This document shows, piece by piece, positions 1 through 7,035 of a DNA stretch of 37,530 bases. A program made the translations under genes and the position numbers. The notes below the pieces were generated by a model. It had not been told where the DNA came from. It was given only the letters and a program-made list of their open reading frames with translations, and searched no databases. Source of the DNA: Chloroflexota bacterium (GTDB taxonomy: Bacteria; Chloroflexota; UBA6077; SHYK01); NCBI GenBank assembly GCA_016844585.1, contig JAERMM010000009.1:1-37530 (forward strand). Direction: 5' to 3'. Position 1 is the first letter of the stretch; every line of letters begins with the position of its first letter.

Positions 1-277
1 GCCGCCCCCACAGCGGTCGCTGTAGCTCGGCAGGCACGACGAACACGTCAGGAATGTAGTAACTCTGCGCGGTAAGGCGGACGTGGCCGGCGTTGGAGCG
101 GACGGCGAACTGGCGTCGGTCAAGCTGTTGCATCAGCGTGTAGTGGAGCTGGCTCATGACCTCGTTGTGCTCGATGCTCATTCCTGGTTTCCGGCGCAAG
201 AATCCACAAACCAGCTCCCAATGCCCCTCCGGATCATCCAGCGCTATCTGACGGTACGTCTTCTCGCTCACCGGCAT
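1..277 (-). CDS. Uma2-family endonuclease-like protein, 3' part missing
   Basis: Reading the minus strand from an ATG at 277 gives 92 open codons to the window edge, so the C-terminal half is not seen. The visible part follows the Uma2/DUF820 pattern: an N-terminal YRQIALDDPEGHWELV block (tyrosine and glutamate of the fold), then IEHNEVMSQLHYTL, and the core strand YYIPDVFVV, whose aspartate belongs to the PD-(D/E)XK-type nuclease site. Uma2 proteins are restriction-endonuclease-fold proteins of unknown physiological role that occur in many copies in Cyanobacteria and Chloroflexota. It is divergent from the DUF2283 gene at 500. Family assignment is by motif only; the catalytic Glu/Lys pair would lie beyond the edge. 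Confidence 0.72.
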   Translation of the reverse strand, partial: MPVSEKTYRQIALDDPEGHWELVCGFLRRKPGMSIEHNEVMSQLHYTLMQQLDRRQFAVRSNAGHVRLTAQSYYIPDVFVVPAELQRPLWGR

Positions 278-499
278 GCTTTGTTCCAACCTCGTATGGC
301 TGAGATTGTAATGGAGCCCCTCGATTTTACGCATCGGCATTGCTGGTACGGGATTGGAAGAAGCATGATCGGTCGGGGCTGGCTATGGGTATCGGGTGAT
401 GGGATCATCGGGGAGGCCGCTACGTTAAAGTGGTGGTCAGGAAAGCTTCCGATCCGCCCTTCGTCATTACTACGGGCGACTAGTTACAGGAGTGGCCGT

Positions 500-733
500 A
501 TGCGATTTGCCTACGATGAGGCTGCGAATGCGGTTTATGTTTTCCTGGCGGAGAAGCCCTATGCTTACGGCCGTGACCTCGACTCAGAGCGGCGTATTGA
601 CTACGCGGCTGACGACACTCCCGTCGGTGTAAAGTTGACCTGCGTTCGCTCCGGAGTCAACATGGTCTCCCTTCCTGCGGCGACGGAGATTGCTCAAATT
701 CTTCGGCAGATTGAAGTCCGCGTGTATGCATAG
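500..733 (+). CDS. DUF2283 domain-containing small protein
   Basis: This 77-residue protein starts at an ATG at 500 with CAGGAG at 488-493 as ribosome binding site; longer in-frame extensions upstream are unlikely. It begins MRFAYDEAANAVYVFL and continues with an Asp-rich strand (RRIDYAADDTPVGVKL), the usual DUF2283 pattern of Y-D-x-x-x-D/N-x-x-Y followed by a D-Y-x-x-D turn. These are small beta-rich proteins of unknown function, often found in accessory regions and sometimes proposed to be part of toxin-antitoxin-like pairs. No obvious toxin partner is adjacent; the Uma2 gene is divergent. Function is unknown. Confidence 0.75.
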   Translation: MRFAYDEAANAVYVFLAEKPYAYGRDLDSERRIDYAADDTPVGVKLTCVRSGVNMVSLPAATEIAQILRQIEVRVYA

Positions 734-1361
734 CCACCTCGCGAGCCATCCTGCGCACGGTTCCGGTGCCGTCGAACGTGGCAGCCGAAGATTCCGAACC
801 GTCGGCCTGACCCTTGTGGCGGGTCGGCCACGTAGACGTCCGGGTTCTCTGGCAGGTCCATCCATGCCCCGGTCTCCAAGATGGGGAGATTCCGATGGCG
901 CGGCCATCTGCGAGCAGTTTGGCGCCGTCTAACTGCCAAAGTGTGACATGGAACTGCCAAGAGCCCGCCAAGCTTCTGCGCCCGCACCCGCTGTCTTGGA
1001 ACTCGGCATCGATGGATTGACGCGGGCACCGCGCGCTGAAGCGGACGCTCCATGCCTGACCGCCCCGGAGTGCGGGAAGAAACACGCCACCCGACCGCTG
1101 TGGCCAGGCGAGGTTGGGCACGGCCGACCCCACGGCGGGTCGGCTTGGACGCGGATCAGGAGGCGATGAGGAGCTGGCGGCTCTGAAGCAGCGGTCCGCC
1201 AACGATCACCTGTCGAAGATGCCAGCGCAGCGGGCTCTTCGATCGTAGCCTCCCGCCAATCGAAATTTATGGCGGTTTTTGGCACTTCGGAGGCACTCTC
1301 TGGCACTTCCCGGGGTATATGCTTGCCCACATGGCGGCTGCCGTTGAGAGAAATGTTCTGT
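734..1361. other. Intergenic stretch without a supported gene
   Basis: Open frames here on both strands have no recognisable domain, no convincing ribosome binding site, and overlap one another in several frames, so none is annotated. The stretch contains the 378-bp element with inverted ends described separately and, at its right edge, the promoter of the following membrane protein gene. Nothing else could be seen. Confidence 0.5.
931..1308. mobile_element. Short element with ~40-bp imperfect inverted ends (MITE or IS remnant)
   Basis: The left end (931-970, read on the minus strand) and the right end (1270-1308, plus strand) share one arrangement reading outward: TGGCGG, 4-5 bases, TGGCASTTC, 12 bases containing CAC, then TGGCASTT. 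Spacing of the last two blocks is identical at both ends. Multiple short repeats within the ends resemble the ends of IS21-type elements, but no istA or istB coding sequence is recognisable in the roughly 300 bp between them. It is therefore either a non-autonomous derivative or a deletion remnant. Target-site duplication was not identified. Confidence 0.5.
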
Positions 1362-1390
1362 TTGACTGCGAGACTGTTCGGGGATAGAGT
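1362..1390 (+). promoter_or_regulatory. Predicted sigma-70-type promoter
   Basis: TTGACT at 1362-1367 and TAGAGT at 1385-1390 are separated by 17 bases. Transcription would start near 1397, just ahead of the membrane protein start at 1420, leaving a very short leader. Sequence match only. Confidence 0.45.
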
Positions 1391-1419
1391 GCGCGCTAAA
1401 TTGGCGGTTGAGTAGCCCT

Positions 1420-2217
1420 ATGGGTATGTGGTCACGGTTCTTGATCCTATTTCGTGAGCTTGACGTCACAACACTTCGTCCCACGACATCCGCTGAGGCT
1501 TGGGCCGCGCCGGTGGTCGCTTCGACGGGGCCCGAATGGCGGCGCCGCAGACCTGCCTGGCTCGTGGCGGCGTTGACGATCACGAGCCTCCCAATGACAC
1601 TTTTCCTCCCCTTCTATATGCTGGCTTGGCTTGTGCAGTGGTGGGGGGGAAAACCCGGCCAAATCATCACCTTCCTCCCCTATCCCCTGGTGTGGCTGGC
1701 CGCCACATGGTCGGAGATGAAACGCGAGCTGGACGATCCCGACATGCACCCGTGGTGGCACGCTCTGTCATTCCTGATACCGATCTACGGCCTATTCCGC
1801 CTCCACGCTCACTACCGAACAATCCAGGAGCTGCTTCTTCAGCGTGGCGCCGCGTCGCCCGTATCAGGGCGAGGTGCGGTTCTCGGCATGATCGGTGCCG
1901 ACCTCTTGCTTCTGGCGGGCACGGCCAACCTCTTGCTTCTGGCGGGCACGAAGGTAGAGGGCCCGGTCGGCACCGTCGACGTCCTGGGCGGCATGGGGTT
2001 CGTAGCCGTGTTAGTGGGCGGCATGGGGTTCGTAGCCGTGTTCGTCTACGGGCAGGTGGGGCTGAACCGCTACTGGAGCGCGCGGTCCACGCAGACTGTG
2101 CCGGTCCTAATTCATCCGTCAGAGTGGACCATGCTTCTGGCGGGGGGGGTTATCTGCATCAGCGCGCCTGTTCTCCGGCTCTTGTTGGTTAGCTCATTGA
2201 CGAGCGTCGCCGAGTGA
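1420..2217 (+). CDS. Unknown polytopic membrane protein with internal tandem duplications
   Basis: About 265 residues. ATG at 1420 was chosen; an in-frame TTG at 1408 and ATG at 1426 are alternatives and none has a strong ribosome binding site. Several hydrophobic segments are visible: a first pair around WLVAALTITSLPMTLFL and LAWLVQWW, one around ALSFLIPIYGLFRL, a central block, and a C-terminal one. The segment WWHALSFLIPIYGLFRLHAHYRTIQELL is reminiscent of DUF4234-like small membrane proteins, but this is weak. The central hydrophobic block contains two separate in-frame tandem duplications, 9 residues (LLLLAGT..) and 10 residues (GGMGFVAV..). It has its own predicted promoter and lies just before the lipid operon on the same strand. 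Function is unknown. Confidence 0.6.
   Translation: MGMWSRFLILFRELDVTTLRPTTSAEAWAAPVVASTGPEWRRRRPAWLVAALTITSLPMTLFLPFYMLAWLVQWWGGKPGQIITFLPYPLVWLAATWSEMKRELDDPDMHPWWHALSFLIPIYGLFRLHAHYRTIQELLLQRGAASPVSGRGAVLGMIGADLLLLAGTANLLLLAGTKVEGPVGTVDVLGGMGFVAVLVGGMGFVAVFVYGQVGLNRYWSARSTQTVPVLIHPSEWTMLLAGGVICISAPVLRLLLVSSLTSVAE
1903..1950 (+). repeat. 27-bp in-frame tandem duplication
   Basis: A 21-base core beginning CTCTTGCTTCTGG recurs exactly at 1903 and 1930 (period 27), doubling the peptide LLLLAGT inside a hydrophobic segment of the membrane protein. Exact identity suggests a recent duplication. Confidence 0.85.
1987..2043 (+). repeat. 30-bp in-frame tandem duplication
   Basis: A block beginning GGCGGCATGGGGTTC recurs with period 30 at 1987 and 2017, doubling the peptide GGMGFVAV in the same hydrophobic region of the same gene. 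It is independent of the 27-bp duplication about 40 bases upstream. Confidence 0.85.
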
Positions 2218-2224
2218 GTATCTG
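2197..2224 (+). promoter_or_regulatory. Possible promoter of the lipid operon
   Basis: TTGACG at 2197-2202 and TATCTG at 2219-2224 are 16 bases apart, overlapping the end of the preceding gene and about 70 bases ahead of the first MFS gene. The -10 match is poor, so this is tentative. Confidence 0.3.
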
Positions 2225-2295
2225 GTGCAACCCGATCAACTCGTGGCCTGGCTCAAACCACGTCTCGCTGCCGGGGCACGAATGCAAGAAGGAGT

Positions 2296-3657
2296 GTGCG
2301 CCAATTGCCCGTCGCCAGTCTGGATAGGCCCGCGGCCGTCCCTCAGTCATCCGTTCGAGTGCGGGTGACCCTGGTCCTGTTTACCGTCCTCATCGCGCTG
2401 CTGTACGCGGACCAGAACCTCATGGCTCCGAGCTTGACAGCCATCGGCGGTGAGTTCGGATTCTCTCGCTCCGAGATCGATCAGCGTCTTGGCGCTGACG
2501 TCAACCTCATCTTCTGGATGCTGGGTGGGCTGACCACCCTCGGGGTCGGGTACGCCGCTGACCGGGGCTCGAACCGGAAATGGCTGCTGGTTGCGGTCGC
2601 TCTGCTGGGTCAGTCCGCTTGTCTCGCCAGCGGACTGGCCCAGACCTACGATCAGCTCTACTGGGCTCGGGCCCTCACCGGGTTGGGCATCGGCGGGTCG
2701 TTCCCGCTCGTGTATTCGCTGCTGGGCGATTACTTTCCGCCACGCCGGCGTGCGGCCGCGGCGGCGACCATCGGCTTCGCGATGGGGCTCGGCATCGCCG
2801 TCGGCCAGTTTCTGGCGGGCATGCTGCTCGAAAACCACGGCTGGCGCGCAGCGTTCTACCTGGTTTCGATCCCCGGTATGTTCTTTACCCTGGTCTATGC
2901 GTTCGTGGCTCGCGAGCCGAGGCGCGGCCAGCAGGAAGCAGCCCTGAAGGATCTGCTCGCTGCCGGTGGCGTCTATGATGAGCGGATACGGCTCAGCGAC
3001 ATCCCAGAGCTGTTCAAAATTCCCACCAATCAGCTGATTTTCCTGCAGGCGATCCCGGGTACCATTCCGTGGGGCATGTTCTTCGTCTACCTGAACGACT
3101 TCTATGCGCACGACAAGGGGTTCTCAGTGGCCGATGCAACCCTGTTGGTGATAACGGTCGGTGTTGCGGCGATCTTCGGCGGCTTCGTCGGCGGGCTGAT
3201 TGGCCAATACGTCTTCAATCGGTCGTCACACTATCTGCCGCTGCTGTGTGGGCTCACCACGCTAATCGGGGTGATTCCGACAGCGCTTCTGATCAGCTAT
3301 CCGGCCGAGCCGGGCACGCCGATCATCGGACCTCTGCTCGTGGCCGTGATGACCGGGTTGCTGGTCGCCGTCACCGGTCCCAACGTCCGGTCTATCCTGA
3401 TCGCCGTGAACCCGCCCGAGCGTCGCGGCGCCGTGTTCAGCCTGTTCAATCTGTGCGACGATCTTGGCAAGGGCCTCGGAGCCTGGGTCGTGGGAGGGCT
3501 CGCTGCCACCATGGGCAGAGTTCCCGCGTTCCACATCGCCAACCTGATGTGGGTCTTCTGCGGGGTCGTGCTGCTTCTCGCGGTAAGGAGCTTCCATCGA
3601 GACGAGCAGGCGATGCAGGCTCAACTCGCCCAGCACCAGATGGAGGGCAGATCGTGA
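2296..3657 (+). CDS. MFS transporter, Spinster-like
   Basis: A 12-helix-type major facilitator of about 450 residues, first gene of the five-gene operon. The N-terminal half shows LYADQNLMAPSLTAIG in helix 1, the loop GYAADRGSNRKWL (MFS motif A, D-R-G-x-R-K) and RALTGLGIGGSFP, which together resemble the Spinster branch. Known members export or import sphingosine-1-phosphate or lysophospholipids, but many bacterial members are uncharacterised. The GTG at 2296 lies only one base after GGAG; the in-frame TTG at 2305 has a better spacing of ten bases, so the true start may be 2305. The stop overlaps the ATG of the next gene (TGATG), indicating translational coupling. Lipid transport is inferred from the neighbours. 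Confidence 0.85.
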   Translation: MRQLPVASLDRPAAVPQSSVRVRVTLVLFTVLIALLYADQNLMAPSLTAIGGEFGFSRSEIDQRLGADVNLIFWMLGGLTTLGVGYAADRGSNRKWLLVAVALLGQSACLASGLAQTYDQLYWARALTGLGIGGSFPLVYSLLGDYFPPRRRAAAAATIGFAMGLGIAVGQFLAGMLLENHGWRAAFYLVSIPGMFFTLVYAFVAREPRRGQQEAALKDLLAAGGVYDERIRLSDIPELFKIPTNQLIFLQAIPGTIPWGMFFVYLNDFYAHDKGFSVADATLLVITVGVAAIFGGFVGGLIGQYVFNRSSHYLPLLCGLTTLIGVIPTALLISYPAEPGTPIIGPLLVAVMTGLLVAVTGPNVRSILIAVNPPERRGAVFSLFNLCDDLGKGLGAWVVGGLAATMGRVPAFHIANLMWVFCGVVLLLAVRSFHRDEQAMQAQLAQHQMEGRS

Positions 3658-6251
3658 TGGCTTCTCACCTCTACGATCTGGTGCGGCAGCGAGCGGTCTC
3701 GTTTCCGGACGCCATTGCGTTCGGGGGGCAGCAGGGCCTCATCTGGAAGACGATCGATAGCAGACAGCTTCTGGACCTCGTCGATCGGTTGGCCGAGGAG
3801 TTGGCCGCGAAAGGCGTGAAGGAGAGCGACCGAGTAGTCGTATGGCTGCCCAGCCAGTGGCGAACGCCAGTCTATCTCTTCGCGCTCTGGAAGCTGGGCG
3901 CTATCGTGGTGCCGTTCGATCGGGAGATGAACCCAGAAGCTGGCACCGGCATCCTGGATGCTGTGGAGCCCCGCTTCATTCTGGCGGGCCACGGTGAGCG
4001 GCCGGCGTGGGCCAGGGACGAAAACATCGTCGAGTGGTGGGAACCAGGTAGCGAGGTACCCAACGCCTCGGCGCCGTGGTCGGCGCCAGGCGAGGAACTG
4101 GCGGTGGCCGCGTTCACGTCGGGAACGACCGGTGTCCCCAAGGGCTGCATGATCACACATGCCAATCTGCGCTCTCAGATACAGGCGCTCGCGGACGCGG
4201 TGCCTCTCGATCCATCGTGCCGCCTGGCAAGCGTGCTCCCGCTCTCACACCTGTTTGAGCTTACCTGTGGGATGCTTTACGCGGTCAGCACGGGCGCGGC
4301 GATCCACTACATCCCGAGCCGCCGCGGGCCCGACATCGTGCGGGTACTGCGGGAGCAGCAGATAACACACATGATGTGCGTCCCGCAGCTCCTGATGCTG
4401 ATGGGACAAGCGCTGGAGGACCAACTCGCGGCTGCGCTCCCGGCTCCAGTGCTGCGGGCGCTCAAGGCGGTCGCTGACAGGGTGCCACTTGGCGCCAGGC
4501 GCTTCCTGTTCGCGGTGGTGCACCGCAAGCTTGGCGGCCACCTCCGTCTGATGGTTTCCGGCGGGGCGGCCCTACCCGTCGAAACCCACCGGCAGTGGGA
4601 GCGTCTCGGCGTGCGAGTGGTTCAGGGGTACGGCGCGAGCGAATGTTCGCCCGTCATCGCCTGCGGCACGTGGGAAGGCAAGGCACCTGTGGGTAGCGTC
4701 GGCCGGCCGCTACCCGGCGTCGACACGAAGCTCAGTCCAGAGGGCGAGCTGCTGGTCCACGGCCCGAACGTGATGCGTGGCTACTGGAAGGACCCAGAGC
4801 GGACGGCTGAGGTGCTAACGGACGGTTGGTACTCCACCGGAGACCTGGCGCGGATCGACGCCGCGGGGAATGTGTGGATCGAGGGACGGGCTCGCGACCT
4901 GATCGTGCTTCCCTCGGGCCTCAATCTCTGGCCGCAGGACGTCGAAGACGTGCTTCGCGCACATCCCTCAGTCTCAGATGCCACTATCGTGGCTGTTCCG
5001 ACCGCGGCCGGCGGGGCGACGCTCCACGCGTATCTGATTCCCCACGGCTCAGTGTCCGACATCAGCCAGATCGTGAGCGCCAGCAACGCACGACTCGCGC
5101 AGCACCAGCGCGTCGCCTCTGCCTCGTGGTGGCCGGACGGGGATTTCCCGCGGACAAGCACCCTCAAGGTGCGACGCAACCTGCTCCCGCAACCCGAGGC
5201 TGGGGCCACGGTACGGGTGAGCCTGGCACTGGCCGCCGACGACCCGGTGGGCCAGGCGATCTGCGGCATCGCGCGGACCTCCGCCGTCCAGCCCCAGCAG
5301 ACGCTTGGCGAGCTGGGTCTGGACAGCCTTGGCCTTGTGGAGCTGGCAGTAACTCTGGAGGAGAAGACGGGCAAGGCCGTTGCAGAGGGAACGCTCTCAT
5401 CCGACATGACGGTTCAGCAGGTACGAGAAGCGGTAACCAATGCACCGGACGTCGCTGAGGGAAACGACAGGGATGAGACGGGCGAATCCCGAGAACAGCC
5501 AATGTGGCCCTACACGTGGGGACGCGCCTTCCGCGCGCTGGCTTTGCCGGTCGACGTGCAGTACCTCCGCGGCGTGAGCCAGACCATCGTTCTCGGCAAA
5601 GAACACCTGCAGGGTGTCGAGACGCCAGTGATCGTCGCGGGGACGCATCATGGCTTCCCAGACATGTCGCTGGTGCGCCGCGCGCTCGCGGCGTCTCCCT
5701 CTCCCGGGCTGGCTCATCGGCTGGTGGCGGCTGCCGGTTCCGAAGGCGCGGGCTTCACGGATGCTAGCTTCAAGATCGGCGGCATGGGGCTGGCGCCCTG
5801 GTATATGGTTCTGGCCTTTGGCCTCTATCCGCTGAACCAGCGGCGGTTCCAGGGTGAGAGTCTTCGCCGTCTGGTGCAGGTCGCGCAGGCGGGCAACGCC
5901 ATCCTGATCTTTCCCCAGGGTACCCATGCCCGCCCGCAGGATGAGCGGACCGCGGACCCAGCCGCTCGGTTTCGGACAGGCGCGGCGCACCTCGCCCAGG
6001 CCCTCGATGCCCCGGTGATACCTTTCGGGCTGGCGGGGACCGACATCATCCTGCCACCGTCAATCGAGGGCTTCAAGGGGATTGTCTTCGCTGGTGTGCC
6101 GTGGTCCTACAAGCGCGGACCGCTCGCGATCGCGTTCGGCGAGCCCTTGCGAATGGAAGCGTCCGAGTCGGCCGAGGACTTCACAACGCGACTCCAGACG
6201 GAATCGTTCCGATTGACCCGAATGGCCGAGGATGAACTGGCCAGGACATGA
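3657..6251 (+). CDS. Three-domain AMP-dependent ligase / carrier protein / PlsC acyltransferase
   Basis: An 864-residue fusion starting at the ATG that overlaps the MFS stop. Residues about 1-510 are an acyl-adenylating (ANL) ligase: P-loop TSGTTGVPKG at 154-163, QGYGASEC at 323-330, YSTGD at 392-396 and the C-terminal lysine K504 in STLKVRR. Residues about 520-595 form an acyl-carrier-like domain with phosphopantetheine serine S557 in LGLDSLG. Residues about 630-864 are a PlsC-type acyltransferase with HX4D at H664-D669; the usual FPEGT motif reads FPQGT at 752-756. The likely reaction is activation of a fatty acid, loading on the built-in carrier and transfer to a lipid acceptor. This is comparable in logic to E. 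coli Aas (PlsC plus ligase), but in the opposite domain order and with an added carrier. Substrates are unknown. Confidence 0.88.
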   Translation: MASHLYDLVRQRAVSFPDAIAFGGQQGLIWKTIDSRQLLDLVDRLAEELAAKGVKESDRVVVWLPSQWRTPVYLFALWKLGAIVVPFDREMNPEAGTGILDAVEPRFILAGHGERPAWARDENIVEWWEPGSEVPNASAPWSAPGEELAVAAFTSGTTGVPKGCMITHANLRSQIQALADAVPLDPSCRLASVLPLSHLFELTCGMLYAVSTGAAIHYIPSRRGPDIVRVLREQQITHMMCVPQLLMLMGQALEDQLAAALPAPVLRALKAVADRVPLGARRFLFAVVHRKLGGHLRLMVSGGAALPVETHRQWERLGVRVVQGYGASECSPVIACGTWEGKAPVGSVGRPLPGVDTKLSPEGELLVHGPNVMRGYWKDPERTAEVLTDGWYSTGDLARIDAAGNVWIEGRARDLIVLPSGLNLWPQDVEDVLRAHPSVSDATIVAVPTAAGGATLHAYLIPHGSVSDISQIVSASNARLAQHQRVASASWWPDGDFPRTSTLKVRRNLLPQPEAGATVRVSLALAADDPVGQAICGIARTSAVQPQQTLGELGLDSLGLVELAVTLEEKTGKAVAEGTLSSDMTVQQVREAVTNAPDVAEGNDRDETGESREQPMWPYTWGRAFRALALPVDVQYLRGVSQTIVLGKEHLQGVETPVIVAGTHHGFPDMSLVRRALAASPSPGLAHRLVAAAGSEGAGFTDASFKIGGMGLAPWYMVLAFGLYPLNQRRFQGESLRRLVQVAQAGNAILIFPQGTHARPQDERTADPAARFRTGAAHLAQALDAPVIPFGLAGTDIILPPSIEGFKGIVFAGVPWSYKRGPLAIAFGEPLRMEASESAEDFTTRLQTESFRLTRMAEDELART

Positions 6252-6303
6252 TTGCGCGACCTGTGATCCACCGAGCGATCATGAGCGCCAATCAGTGGCA
6301 ACT

Positions 6304-7035
6304 ATGACCCTGGAGATCGAGCCACGCGTCTTTCAACTCCGAGCGTTCGGCGCGCACGTCTTTGCGCTCGTTGATGACGACGTAACGCTCATCGACACGG
6401 GCGCTCCGGGGAGCGGGCGTTTGGTCCTTCGGCAGCTCCAAGAGATCGGCCACTCCCCGAGCGACGTGAAGCGCATCATTCTCACGCACTATCACATTGA
6501 CCATCGCGGCGCGGCTCGAGAGCTGCAAGAGGCCACCGGCGCACGGGTATTCATTCACAAGTCCGAGGCCCCGTACCTCCGCGGCCAGCAGCGGTACCCG
6601 AACTTGGTGAGCTCCGGGCCCCTCGCCAGGCTTGCAGCGCCGTTCTCGGCCGCGATGCGGCTTCGCCCTGTGCAAGTAGAAGAGCTAGACGACGGAGACG
6701 TCATCGCCGCGCTGGGGGGACTTCGCGTGCTGCACTCACCCGGACATACCCGGGGCAGCATCTCCCTGTGGTTCAAAGAGACAGGACTGCTCTTCTCTGG
6801 TGACGCTATGGAGTACCGCCGTGGGCGTCTGCTGCGGCCTGGTCGCCAGGTGACTGAGGACATGGATGTCGCGGAAGCGACGCTGCGCCGTCTGGCTCAA
6901 CTGGGCACCGATCGTATTTGTTTCAGCCACTTCCCGGCGTTTCGCGGCCAGGCAGCGGACGCGTTCCGTGCTCTTCTGAGCGAGCTGGACCAGCAAGCAT
7001 CCGTGCAACGGGTTGTGAAAGGAGCGCCAAAATGA
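6304..7035 (+). CDS. Metallo-beta-lactamase-fold hydrolase
   Basis: A 243-residue MBL-fold protein. The signature THYHIDH lies at residues 61-67 (HxHxDH metal site), followed by HSPGHTRGS (third metal histidine), SGDAMEY (bridging aspartate) and a late SHFPAF histidine, so both metal sites look complete. ATG at 6304 was taken; an in-frame GTG at 6295 or a longer upstream extension is possible. Its end overlaps the next ligase start by four bases (ATGA), after a strong AAAGGAG. Lying between two acyl-activating fusions, it may hydrolyse a thioester, lactone or phosphodiester in the same pathway (inference); the fold alone does not define the substrate. Confidence 0.87.
   Translation: MTLEIEPRVFQLRAFGAHVFALVDDDVTLIDTGAPGSGRLVLRQLQEIGHSPSDVKRIILTHYHIDHRGAARELQEATGARVFIHKSEAPYLRGQQRYPNLVSSGPLARLAAPFSAAMRLRPVQVEELDDGDVIAALGGLRVLHSPGHTRGSISLWFKETGLLFSGDAMEYRRGRLLRPGRQVTEDMDVAEATLRRLAQLGTDRICFSHFPAFRGQAADAFRALLSELDQQASVQRVVKGAPK

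Noticed and set aside
657-1202. Overlapping minus-strand frames in the first intergenic stretch
   Set aside because: Arg/Pro/Ser-rich translations in three frames with no consistent domain; codon pattern is that of GC-rich noncoding DNA.
2347-3111. 254-codon minus-strand frame within the first MFS gene
   Set aside because: It lies wholly opposite a clear transporter, with a low-complexity Gln/Arg/Glu-rich translation typical of an antisense shadow.
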